A DNA stretch of 64,000 nucleotides from Actinomycetota bacterium (GTDB lineage Bacteria > Actinomycetota > Thermoleophilia > RBG-16-64-13), in contig JAAYJE010000078.1 in the NCBI GenBank assembly GCA_012523095.1, positions 1 through 64,000 on the forward strand. Reading direction: 5' to 3'. Both the position numbers and the translations under genes were made by a program. The notes under the pieces are model-generated. The model was given only the letters and a program-made list of their open reading frames with translations. It did no database searches and was not told the origin of the DNA. This document shows, piece by piece, positions 1 to 7,829 of the stretch (its first letter is position 1; the number at the start of each line of letters is the position of its first letter).

Positions 1-330
1 CGCGAACCCGGGCAATGCGTAGGCCAACCCGAAGATGATGAAACCGGTCTGCAGCCAGGCGCCGCGAATAGTCCAGGAGGTCCGCAGAGCGGCCGGGCTG
101 GACCACAGGCGTACAACGCGGCCCGCCGCTCCGAGATCGACAATAAGCAACAGGCCGCCCAGCAGTGCCACCACCGGACCGATCAAAGCGCCGGTACGAG
201 CCAGAGTCGGATACTCACCGAGCAAAGCTAGGACGAAACTGAAAAGGAACGTACCGCCGCCCAGGCCGGCCAGGAATAGGTCGAGGACTACCATCCAGCC
301 CCAGTTCTTCTGCCCCTCTATCTTGTTCAT
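1..330 (-). CDS. NrfD/PsrC-like membrane anchor subunit, N-terminal part (cut by window edge)
   Basis: The 110 visible codons start at an ATG with AAAGGA upstream and run off the left edge without a stop. The translation opens MNKIEGQKNWGWMVVLDLF and is strongly hydrophobic, with an AGLGGGTF turn in the first membrane segment (about residues 12-36), a second segment near 47-66 and a third near 90-110. This matches the start of NrfD/PsrC/DmsC-type anchors, which hold molybdopterin oxidoreductase complexes in the membrane and exchange electrons with quinone. It is the third gene of an apparent operon, 12 bases after the four-cluster ferredoxin gene. The remaining membrane helices lie outside the window, so the exact subfamily is not certain. 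Confidence 0.8.
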   Translation of the reverse strand, partial: MNKIEGQKNWGWMVVLDLFLAGLGGGTFLFSFVLALLGEYPTLARTGALIGPVVALLGGLLLIVDLGAAGRVVRLWSSPAALRTSWTIRGAWLQTGFIIFGLAYALPGFA

Positions 331-342
331 GTGTCTGGTCCT

Positions 343-948
343 TTATGAGTTCAGGTAGAAGACCGAAGCGCGCGTACCCAGTTCGGCCTTCAAGACGGCG
401 CCGCCTTGTCGCGCAATGATCTTCGCTACATCGCTCTCCGGATCGTCCAGGTCGCCGAAACACCGGGCGTTGGCGGGGCAAACCTCAACACAGGCCGGCT
501 GTCGCCCGCGTTCGAGCCGCTCCGCACAGAAGGTGCATTTCAGAACCGTACCCCTGGTCAACGTCTCACGTTTTCTCTCTTCCCAGGGGGTGACGGTCTC
601 AGGTCCGTAGTAGTTCTCGATCTTCCGCAGCAGATGCCGGGCCTCATAAGGACAGGCGAGGACGCAGTATTGGCAGCCTATGCATTTATGAGAGTCGACC
701 AGCACCGGACCTTCCTCCCGCTGGTAGGTCGCCCCGGTGGGGCAGACCTTAAGACAACGTGGGTCGGCACAGTGCATGCAGGCCAGGGGTAAGAACCCCA
801 TACGCGCGGCCGGGTATTTGCCCGTCTCGTATTTCTCCACACGGCAGAGCAGGATGCCGGCCGGGGTCCCGTTCTCCATGCGGCAGGCGACGGTGCAGGC
901 GTTGCAGCCTACACATGCCTTCAGGTCGATAGCCATCCCGTATCTCAT
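343..948 (-). CDS. 4Fe-4S ferredoxin-type electron transfer subunit (DmsB/PsrB-like)
   Basis: This 201-residue protein has four cysteine groups arranged as in DmsB/PsrB/PhsB subunits: C12-C15-C18-C22, C57-C60-C65-C69, C89-C92-C95-C99 and C138-C141-C153-C157. These would bind four [4Fe-4S] clusters that carry electrons between the molybdopterin subunit and the membrane anchor. The start ATG overlaps the stop of the molybdopterin gene (ATGA), with a G-rich ribosome site just ahead, so the two are probably co-translated. No signal peptide is visible, as expected for a partner subunit. The electron direction and substrate cannot be read from this subunit. Confidence 0.92.
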   Translation of the reverse strand: MRYGMAIDLKACVGCNACTVACRMENGTPAGILLCRVEKYETGKYPAARMGFLPLACMHCADPRCLKVCPTGATYQREEGPVLVDSHKCIGCQYCVLACPYEARHLLRKIENYYGPETVTPWEERKRETLTRGTVLKCTFCAERLERGRQPACVEVCPANARCFGDLDDPESDVAKIIARQGGAVLKAELGTRASVFYLNS

Positions 949-3599
949 CGCGCTTCCCCCCCACGGTAGACCTTCACCCGCGGCGAGATCTCTTGTCCGG
1001 CGGAGATGGCGTCCAGAGTATTATCGTCGGTGGTCAGAAGAGAGTTGTAGTGCGGTCCGTGACACATCAGCGGGTTGGACTGCAACGTCCCCAGGCCGTA
1101 GCTGCCCGGTATGCCTACGGCATCAGGATGCAGCAGTTCCGTCAGCCGCAGCTTCCCCGAAGTCAGCCCGTGGCGCGATTCCACGACGACGTGGTCGCCG
1201 TCCTTGAGCCCCTTTTTCGCCGCCGTAGCCGAGTTCAGGAAGATGGCAAAATCAAACGGGTCCTCTGTGTACAGTTCCGCCAGCCATGGGTTGCCCCCGG
1301 GGTTACCGGAATCGTGGGGGTGATACGGCGATTTCCAGTTCACCACCCAGAGGTCATACTCCGGGGGGGCCTGGAACTCCGAGTTCTCGATCCAGCACGG
1401 AACGGGCTGATATTGCTCCCAGATGGTCTCCTCGTCGGCGATACCGGGGAACTTGATACCGGCCTGTCGCAGATCGGCCCGGAGTGCGTCTCCACACTTC
1501 TTCAGATGCTCGAAGTAGAAGGGATGGCGCACGGCGTTGCCGGGGAAGAAGTAGTAGGTGAAGAACTCCTTCTCTGAGCGCGGATGACGAAAGAAACCCT
1601 CTTGGTTGATCTCGGCTAGACCTTTCCCGTCTCCGCGGGGCCAGGTCTTGAGCAGTTGGTCTTGGATCTCTTCGCGGGCATGTTTCCGGTTGATATCCAG
1701 CGTTCCTTCTCCCAGAAAGAAGCCGTCCTTCATGATCAGGTGATTCACGGCTCGGTTCAGCCGGTCATAAACGCCGCCCGGGCCACGCAGGACCCCCGTC
1801 CCCTCCGCGATCTCCGTGAGGATATCGTCACAGTGACGGGTATCGAACAGTGCCGGCACGGCCTGTCGGACGCGGGCGGTATCCGCCCCGTAGACCTCAC
1901 CTCCCACGGTTTGATGGGGTGGCACCAGAACCGAGACGATATCTCGCTCCATGTTGGCGTGCTCCGGCAATACGACATCCGCCATAATGGTCGGCTCATC
2001 CATGTGGTAGGCGATCGAGACCACGAAGGGCACCCTGCGCATAGCTTCGACATACTTCTGCGGCTGAGCGTTCTTACGGATGGGGTTGCCGCCGAGATTG
2101 AGCCAAGCCTCGATGTTGTAATCGACATGGTATCTGGCCGGGTCGAGGATGGCCTGAACGGCCAGGTGCGGGGTGCAGTTCTTGTGCGGGTAGTACTCGT
2201 GGCCGTCGATGGAGTCGGGAGGGAACTTGAAGGGGTGAGGCTGGGCTTTGAACTGCGGCCGCACCACTCCATCCTTGTCCGGCTCCAGCAGAGGGCCGCG
2301 CATGCTGTCGCCCACACAGCCGCCCGGTACCTCGATATTGCCCACCAGCATGTTCATCAGTTTGGCGACGAGTTCCGCGTAGGTCCCACCTCGGTGGTTG
2401 GTGACACCCCGGTGGGTGTTGACCGAAACCGGACGGAAGGGAAAGGTGAACCCGTCGATCTGGATGGTGCTACCGATCTTCGCGTGTTTGACGAATTCCC
2501 TGGCGATCCGTCGGATGGTCGCCGCCGGCACGGTGCAGATCTCCTCCGCCCATTCCGGCGTGTATTGTCGAAATCCTTCCTTGACGAGATCGAACCCGGT
2601 GCGACAGGACACACCGTTGACGGTATAACTGCCCGTCAGCGCAATATCCTGGAATTCGGCATCAAACGTCTGAGCGCGTCCGGCGGCCGGATCCCACATC
2701 ATCGGTCTGCCGGTGGAAGGATCGCGGTGGTAGTCGCCGGCCGGATCGATCAGATACGGCCCGTTGGTGCGGTGCTTCATGAACCATTGGTCGAAAGGCA
2801 GACCTTCATTAAGCATCACATTGGCCATGGCCAGGAGGCAGGCGAGGTCGGAGCCGGGCCGTATAGGGATCCATTCTCCCTTGGAGGCCTCTATCGAACA
2901 GCGGGGGTCGATCACCACCAGCTTCATACCCCGTCTCATGGCCTTCGCGAAGCGGCGGATGGCCCCGGTGGTGGCAAAATTCGGCCCTAGGGAACGACCG
3001 AAACTGAGTAGGTACTCGCAATACTCCATCTCGGCCACCTGTTCAGGATAACCGGCATGGACCAGGTTGGAGGCATAGTGGATGCTGCACAACGGAGCGT
3101 GTGAGCCGACGACATTAGGGGTCCCGAAGGCGTCTGCGAAGTGGTTGCGCAACAGACTGTCTCTGTTGCCGAACCCTTCCATGATCAGTAGTCCCCGGGG
3201 ATCTTTGGCCCGCACCTCCTTCAGTCTTTCGATGACGATGGCCATCGCCTCTTCCCAGGAGACCTCTTTCCAACCGGGATCGACGTCCAGTCCCTTCTCC
3301 GGATTGGTGCGGACGAGGGGGGTCTTGACCCGGTACGGGTTGTAAAGGTTCATGATCTGAGCGGCGCCGCGCGGGCACAGCGAGCCGTAGTTGGGCGGCG
3401 CGGTAGGATTGCCTTCCACGCGGGTGACTACGCCGTCCTCCATATGAAGCAGCGTGGCGCAGTCGCCCTGCATACACTGTCCGCAAATCCCATACAGCGT
3501 ACGGACTTGGCCCAGTTCGTCCGGGTCCACGCCCGGCCAGCGGTAGTCCGCTCCCGGCGGTGCTTGGTTGGATCGCTCTTGCCTACCGGCCTTTGTCAT
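945..3599 (-). CDS. Molybdopterin-dependent oxidoreductase, catalytic subunit (DMSO reductase family)
   Basis: This 884-residue protein has an N-terminal [4Fe-4S] site (C39, C42, C47, C75), followed by the Moco_4Fe4S, molybdopterin and molydop-binding regions. The stretch GSHAPLCSIHYAS near residue 170 places a Cys where polysulfide/thiosulfate/arsenate-type enzymes carry the Mo ligand. The C-terminal part around GIPGSYGLG looks like the dinucleotide-binding domain. The first 30 residues contain no twin-arginine motif or hydrophobic segment, so the enzyme probably stays in the cytoplasm, unlike PsrA or DmsA. The gene overlaps the ferredoxin subunit by four bases and forms a three-gene complex with it and the NrfD-like anchor. 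Substrate is unknown; a polysulfide, thiosulfate or other chalcogen compound is only a guess from the family. Confidence 0.9.
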   Translation of the reverse strand: MTKAGRQERSNQAPPGADYRWPGVDPDELGQVRTLYGICGQCMQGDCATLLHMEDGVVTRVEGNPTAPPNYGSLCPRGAAQIMNLYNPYRVKTPLVRTNPEKGLDVDPGWKEVSWEEAMAIVIERLKEVRAKDPRGLLIMEGFGNRDSLLRNHFADAFGTPNVVGSHAPLCSIHYASNLVHAGYPEQVAEMEYCEYLLSFGRSLGPNFATTGAIRRFAKAMRRGMKLVVIDPRCSIEASKGEWIPIRPGSDLACLLAMANVMLNEGLPFDQWFMKHRTNGPYLIDPAGDYHRDPSTGRPMMWDPAAGRAQTFDAEFQDIALTGSYTVNGVSCRTGFDLVKEGFRQYTPEWAEEICTVPAATIRRIAREFVKHAKIGSTIQIDGFTFPFRPVSVNTHRGVTNHRGGTYAELVAKLMNMLVGNIEVPGGCVGDSMRGPLLEPDKDGVVRPQFKAQPHPFKFPPDSIDGHEYYPHKNCTPHLAVQAILDPARYHVDYNIEAWLNLGGNPIRKNAQPQKYVEAMRRVPFVVSIAYHMDEPTIMADVVLPEHANMERDIVSVLVPPHQTVGGEVYGADTARVRQAVPALFDTRHCDDILTEIAEGTGVLRGPGGVYDRLNRAVNHLIMKDGFFLGEGTLDINRKHAREEIQDQLLKTWPRGDGKGLAEINQEGFFRHPRSEKEFFTYYFFPGNAVRHPFYFEHLKKCGDALRADLRQAGIKFPGIADEETIWEQYQPVPCWIENSEFQAPPEYDLWVVNWKSPYHPHDSGNPGGNPWLAELYTEDPFDFAIFLNSATAAKKGLKDGDHVVVESRHGLTSGKLRLTELLHPDAVGIPGSYGLGTLQSNPLMCHGPHYNSLLTTDDNTLDAISAGQEISPRVKVYRGGEAR

Positions 3600-3707
3600 G
3601 ACTCCTGCTCCTGTTCAAGCCACCCCACACATTGGAACGATTCCCGCGAAAAACTCCCGCCATGATAGCAACGCAGGGAACCGGGTCCGATCCCGCCCGA
3701 CGGACCC

Positions 3708-4352
3708 CTACGTCAAAGATAGGATCACCTGCCGGGCCTGGGGGAATTCGCGCAGAAGCGCTTCCCGCCCGGCCGGTTCGAAGTCGTCGTAGTCGAAGCC
3801 CGGACTGACCACGCAACCCACAAGGGTCCACCGGTAGTCGTGAGTGGCGCGACGGTCGGGCGTCCAACGCCGCTCTGGAGCGCGCCCACCTCCCCAATCC
3901 GCCTGTTCGCCCCTGATGACCCGCGCCCCGACCCAGCACCCGGCCGGCACCAAGGTCTGAGGGAGATCAGGGCCTAGTAGACGACTGCCGCCGGCCGGCG
4001 CCGGGGGAGACGGCTCCCCCGGCGCGTCACTCGAGACCGCCGCATGGCCCAGCAAGACGACCTCCAGCGGAGCGCCGGCATGGTAGAACCACATCTCCTC
4101 GAAACGCAGCCTATGAAAGCGGCTGGGATCTTCATCGGTGACCAGGTAGAGGATGACGGTCGAAAGCGGCCGTTCACCGGCTTCGGTATGCACCCGCCGG
4201 GTCGACCTATAGGTCTCCCGGAAGAAGCCCCCTTCGGGATGCGGCTCCAACAGAAGGCTTTCGACCACCTCTGAAGTCGATGGCGCCGTCAGCCGGCCGT
4301 GCCGGCCCCTCTTCTGCCCCTCGGTGTCCGGCTCCTCAGTGGTCATGTTCAA
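3708..4352 (-). CDS. Cupin_5 (DUF985) family protein
   Basis: This 214-residue protein has a 30-residue variable start followed by a single cupin_5 domain. Recognisable family features are LEPHPEGGFFRETYRS, TVILYLVT, SRFHRL and EEMWFYHAGAPLEV in the first half, then TLVPAGCWVGARV and GCVVSPGFDYDDFE near the end. The family is a small sugar-acid-binding-like beta barrel of poorly known function. The gene overlaps the FAH-family gene upstream (ATGA), the last member of the ilvE-cimA-FAH-cupin row. Two insertions, one rich in Pro/Ala/Gly (after the AVSSD stretch) and one Arg-rich, make it longer than the usual 150-180 residues. Confidence 0.85.
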   Translation of the reverse strand: MNMTTEEPDTEGQKRGRHGRLTAPSTSEVVESLLLEPHPEGGFFRETYRSTRRVHTEAGERPLSTVILYLVTDEDPSRFHRLRFEEMWFYHAGAPLEVVLLGHAAVSSDAPGEPSPPAPAGGSRLLGPDLPQTLVPAGCWVGARVIRGEQADWGGGRAPERRWTPDRRATHDYRWTLVGCVVSPGFDYDDFEPAGREALLREFPQARQVILSLT

Positions 4353-5134
4353 TCAGGCTCCATGACGACCGGGTTCCGCAGGTACCCGATCTCGTCGATC
4401 TCAACCTCCACCTCATCGCCGGGGCGGAGCTCGCCTACGCCGGGAGGAGTGCCCAGCATGATGAGATCGCCCCGCTGCAGGGTCATAGCCTGGCTGATAA
4501 CCGAGATGATCGTGTAAGGATCGCGGATCATATCCGCCACCTGACCGGCCTGGCGCAGCTCACCGTTCACTCTGGTGCGGATCCAGGTCTCGGAGCTCGG
4601 GGCCTCGGTCTCTATGTACGGCCCGGCGACGGCGAACGTGTCATAACCTTTGGCCCGCCACCACTGCTTGTCCTGCGCTTGTTGGTGGCGCTCGGTGACG
4701 TCGTTGGCACAGGTCCAGCCCATGACGGCCTTGGCGGCCTCCTCAGGAGTCACCCTGCGTATCTCCTTGCCGATGACCACGCCCAGTTCGCCCTCATGCT
4801 CCACCCGAGTGGCGTCACGTGGGTAGATGATGGCCTGCCGGTGTCCGATCAGGCTCGAAGGAGGCTTCAGGAAGAACAGTGGGGGCGGCATCTGCTTAGC
4901 CTTCTCGTCGGCCTTCCGCTCCCCCGCGGAGCGGGCGACCATCTCTCGGATATGCTCCCTGAAGTTCCACCCTACCCCTATGATCTTGCCCGGCACTACC
5001 GGCGGCAGCAGGGCCACCTCGTCCTCCGAGACGGACGTCCCGCCGAACTGCGCCGGCCCTTCTATGAAGTAACCACTGCAGGTCACGGTGGCGCGGCAGA
5101 CCGTGCCCCGATACTCGATACGTGCCAGTTTCAT
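4349..5134 (-). CDS. Fumarylacetoacetate hydrolase (FAH) family protein
   Basis: At 261 residues this is the normal length for bacterial FAH-domain hydrolases, decarboxylases and isomerases acting on beta-diketo or keto-enol acids. A short N-terminal lobe is followed by the catalytic domain with GVGWNFREHIREM, the metal-ligand motif VEHEGELGVVIGKE, the NDVTERHQQ loop and GDLIMLGTPPGVG. The two Glu of HEGELG and the later Asp would bind Mg. It is overlapped by four bases on both sides, with cimA and the cupin gene, which implies co-translation. Whether it clears a by-product of branched-chain keto acid metabolism is only inferred from the neighbours. The exact substrate cannot be deduced. Confidence 0.88.
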   Translation of the reverse strand: MKLARIEYRGTVCRATVTCSGYFIEGPAQFGGTSVSEDEVALLPPVVPGKIIGVGWNFREHIREMVARSAGERKADEKAKQMPPPLFFLKPPSSLIGHRQAIIYPRDATRVEHEGELGVVIGKEIRRVTPEEAAKAVMGWTCANDVTERHQQAQDKQWWRAKGYDTFAVAGPYIETEAPSSETWIRTRVNGELRQAGQVADMIRDPYTIISVISQAMTLQRGDLIMLGTPPGVGELRPGDEVEVEIDEIGYLRNPVVMEPD

Positions 5135-6750
5135 TCGCCCTCCGGCTGTTCGGCTTCTAGGTCGTCTCCTCCGGCCCGGCGGAGCAGCCCGAAGGAGATG
5201 GAGTCCACCAGGGCCTGCCAGGATGCCTCCACCACGTTCTCACCCACGCCCACGCTGCCCCAACTCTCACGGCCGTCGGAGGAGTCGATGAGCACCCTTG
5301 TCGTGGCCGCTGTACCTCTGTCTTCGTCGAGGATGCGAACGCTGTAGTTGACCAGGTGTATGTCCTTGACCTCGGGGAAGCGACGCTCGATGGCCATACG
5401 CAGGGCCTTGTCGAGAGCGTTCACCGGACCGTTCCCCTCCGCCGTCTCCACGAAACGTTCGCCGTTCACATGTACTTTGATCGTGGCCTCGCTCAGTATC
5501 GCGCCGTCCTCGCGCTTCTCCACGATGATACGGAAGGCCTCCAAGTGGAACAGCTCCACCTTCAGGCCCAACTCGGCCCGCAGCAGCAGTTCGAACGAGG
5601 CGTCGGCCGCCTCGTAGTGATAGCCCACATGCTCTGCGTCCTTCACGCGCCTGAGCAGCCGGGCGGCCAGATCTTCGTCCTCCTGAAGTGGGTAGCCGAG
5701 TCTCCGTAACCGCTGCTTGATGGTCGCCCTTCCCGAAAGCTCAGAGACCAACACACGGGGGGAGTTACCCACCAGAGCCGGATCGATGTGTTCGAAGGTG
5801 CTCGGGTCGCGCTCCACGGCGGCCACGTGCATGCCCCCCTTGTGGGCGAAGGCGTTCCGCCCCACATAGGGCTGATGAGGGTCGGGGGGCAGGTTGCACA
5901 ACTCCGCCACGAAGCGGGCCGTGTCGGTGAGTTTTCTCATATCCTTGTCCGACACGCAGTCGATCCCCATCTTCAGTTTGAGCCCCGGGATGATGGCGCA
6001 GAGATCAGCGTTACCGCATCGCTCGCCGTAACCGTTGATGGTGCCTTGGACCATGGCGGCTCCACGATCCACCGCGACGAGCGAGTTGGCAACGGCGCAG
6101 CCGGCATCGTTATGGGCGTGCATGCCCACCCGGCATGAAGCGCCCAGTTCGGACATGACCCTCTCCACCACTCCGGCCACCTGCATGGGAAGAGCGGCCC
6201 CGTTCGTATCGCACAGACAGACGGCCTCAGCCCCTGCCTCCGCGGCCGCCCTGAGGCAACGAAGCGAGTAGTCGGGATGAGCCAGATAGGCGTCGAAGAA
6301 GTGCTCGGCGTCGTAGAAGACACGCTTGCCCTGCCTGCGCAGGAAGTCCACCGACTCGGAGATCATGCGCAGGTTCTCGTCGGGATCCACCCCCAGGACC
6401 TTCTGTACATGGAGGTGCCAAGTCTTACCTACCACGGCCGCAATGGGGGCCCAGCAATCCGCCAGCGTTCTCAGCTGGGGGTCGTTGTCAACGGTGCGGC
6501 CCTTCCCCCGGGTCATGCCGAACACGGCCATGGCGGTTCGTCCCAAGTCCTCGTGCTGCAGCTTGCGGAAGAAGTCTTCATCTTTGGGGTTCGAGCCGGG
6601 GAAGCCGCCCTCGATCACATGCACGCCCAGGTCGGCTATCCGCACGGCCATGCGCACCTTCTCGTCCACAGAGACGCTCATGCCCTCGCGCTGCATACCG
6701 TCCCGCAAGGTGGTGTCGTACAGAAGAACAGGACGCGCCGGTGTCACCAT
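5131..6750 (-). CDS. cimA: (R)-citramalate synthase
   Basis: This 539-residue protein belongs to the DRE-TIM metallolyase family: DTTLRDG sits at residues 12-18, VIEGGFPGSNPKD near 45, HAHNDAGCAVANS near 212 and NGYGERCGNADL near 240. This wording and the extended C-terminal LeuA-allosteric domain are typical of the long CimA form rather than LeuA or homocitrate synthase. It would condense pyruvate and acetyl-CoA to citramalate, the first step of the threonine-independent isoleucine route. LeuCD and LeuB, encoded at 17.7-20.6 kb, would then complete the conversion to 2-oxobutyrate. It lies 38 bases after ilvE and overlaps the FAH gene, so it is likely in one operon with both. Confidence 0.93.
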   Translation of the reverse strand: MVTPARPVLLYDTTLRDGMQREGMSVSVDEKVRMAVRIADLGVHVIEGGFPGSNPKDEDFFRKLQHEDLGRTAMAVFGMTRGKGRTVDNDPQLRTLADCWAPIAAVVGKTWHLHVQKVLGVDPDENLRMISESVDFLRRQGKRVFYDAEHFFDAYLAHPDYSLRCLRAAAEAGAEAVCLCDTNGAALPMQVAGVVERVMSELGASCRVGMHAHNDAGCAVANSLVAVDRGAAMVQGTINGYGERCGNADLCAIIPGLKLKMGIDCVSDKDMRKLTDTARFVAELCNLPPDPHQPYVGRNAFAHKGGMHVAAVERDPSTFEHIDPALVGNSPRVLVSELSGRATIKQRLRRLGYPLQEDEDLAARLLRRVKDAEHVGYHYEAADASFELLLRAELGLKVELFHLEAFRIIVEKREDGAILSEATIKVHVNGERFVETAEGNGPVNALDKALRMAIERRFPEVKDIHLVNYSVRILDEDRGTAATTRVLIDSSDGRESWGSVGVGENVVEASWQALVDSISFGLLRRAGGDDLEAEQPEGE

Positions 6751-6788
6751 GCGGGTCTCACTGTCCTGATCACTTGGCCGCTCCTCCT

Positions 6789-7658
6789 CTATGCATCGAC
6801 CGGTGTGCCGGTGTTCTCGGCGTACTCGTGAAAGCGAGTGATGATCTCCCTGGTGATGGGGCCCGGGACTCCGGCGCCGATCGGACGCCGATCGATCTCC
6901 ACTATCGGCCCCACCTCGGCGGCGGTGCCGGTGAGAAACGCCTCATCCGCATTGTATACGTCGAACAGAGTGTAGAAACCCTCCTCAACCTCCATACCCA
7001 TCCCCGTCGCCAGCTTCATGACCACAGCCCGGGTGATGCCGCCCAAAGCGCCCAACGCGGGGTTCGGTGTCATGAGTCTGCGCCCCTTGATCATGAAGAA
7101 GTTGTCGGCGGTGCATTCGCACACATAGCCGGAAGTGGTGAGGAACAGCCCTTCGTTGACGCCGGTGTCGCGCAGCTCCAGGGCACCCATGACGTTATTG
7201 AGATAGTTCAAGCTCTTGACGGCCGGGTTGAGGGCCTGGGGCTCGTTCCGTCGTGTGGACAACGTGCGGACCTTGAACCCCTTTTCGTAAACCTCTTGCG
7301 GGTAGAGGGCGATGCCGTCGGCTATGCATAACACGGTAGCCTTGGGGCATTTCTTAGGATTGAGCCCCAAATCACCCACGCCCCGCGTGACGATCAGTCG
7401 CACGTACTCAGCGCCCTCGTTGCGCCTGATGGTCTCCATCATGGCCTCGATCAACTCAGAGCGCGATAGGGGTATCTCCAGTGCGATCGTCTGCGCCGAC
7501 GCGTACAGCCGGTCGATATGCGGATCGAGCTCGAACACTCGGCCTCCATAGATACGGATGCCCTCGAATATCCCATCCCCGTAGAGGAGACCGTGATCGA
7601 AGACACTGATCTTCGCGTCCTCTTTGCTATAGAAAACGCCGTCGACGTAGATCTGCAT
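6789..7658 (-). CDS. ilvE: Branched-chain amino acid aminotransferase
   Basis: This class IV PLP aminotransferase catalyses the final step of valine, leucine and isoleucine synthesis. I start it at the ATG of MQIYVDGVFY, which has GGGAGGA six bases upstream, giving 289 residues; a frame extension of 11 codons lacks a ribosome site. Landmarks are FDHGLLYGDGIFEGIR (20-35), the PLP lysine K148 in NPAVKSLNYLNN and the TADNFFM region. The chain ends with LTGTAAEVGP and a short helix. The gene is followed after 38 bases by cimA. A minus-strand TATACT lies about 55 bases upstream (7714-7719). Confidence 0.93.
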   Translation of the reverse strand: MQIYVDGVFYSKEDAKISVFDHGLLYGDGIFEGIRIYGGRVFELDPHIDRLYASAQTIALEIPLSRSELIEAMMETIRRNEGAEYVRLIVTRGVGDLGLNPKKCPKATVLCIADGIALYPQEVYEKGFKVRTLSTRRNEPQALNPAVKSLNYLNNVMGALELRDTGVNEGLFLTTSGYVCECTADNFFMIKGRRLMTPNPALGALGGITRAVVMKLATGMGMEVEEGFYTLFDVYNADEAFLTGTAAEVGPIVEIDRRPIGAGVPGPITREIITRFHEYAENTGTPVDA

Positions 7659-7713
7659 GAAATCCTCCCGGCCTGTTGCGGCCTGAATCACCAGGAACTA
7701 CCACAAAGACAAG

Positions 7714-7719
7714 AGTATA
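7714..7719 (-). promoter_or_regulatory. Candidate -10 element of the ilvE-cimA operon
   Basis: On the minus strand TATACT stands 55 bases before the ilvE ATG in the only sizeable gap upstream of the gene. No convincing -35 box is seen at 17-18 bases. A GTG nine bases downstream opens a 25-codon frame starting GTG GTA GTT (three Val codons) that runs across the ilvE ribosome site and ends inside ilvE at 7627. Whether that frame is translated is unknown. Confidence 0.4.
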
Positions 7720-7829
7720 CAAAATCAGGCCTGCTCCGACGGAACGCCCCGCCGCCGGACCGCCCGGCACCCATGGAACGATCCCGTCCACGTACGGAGT
7801 GTCGCCACCTCTGAGGAGTGGCCCAGACG

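Noticed and set aside
1656..2990. 444-codon plus-strand frame opposite the molybdopterin gene
   Set aside because: Shadow of a gene with intact cluster and Mo-domain motifs.
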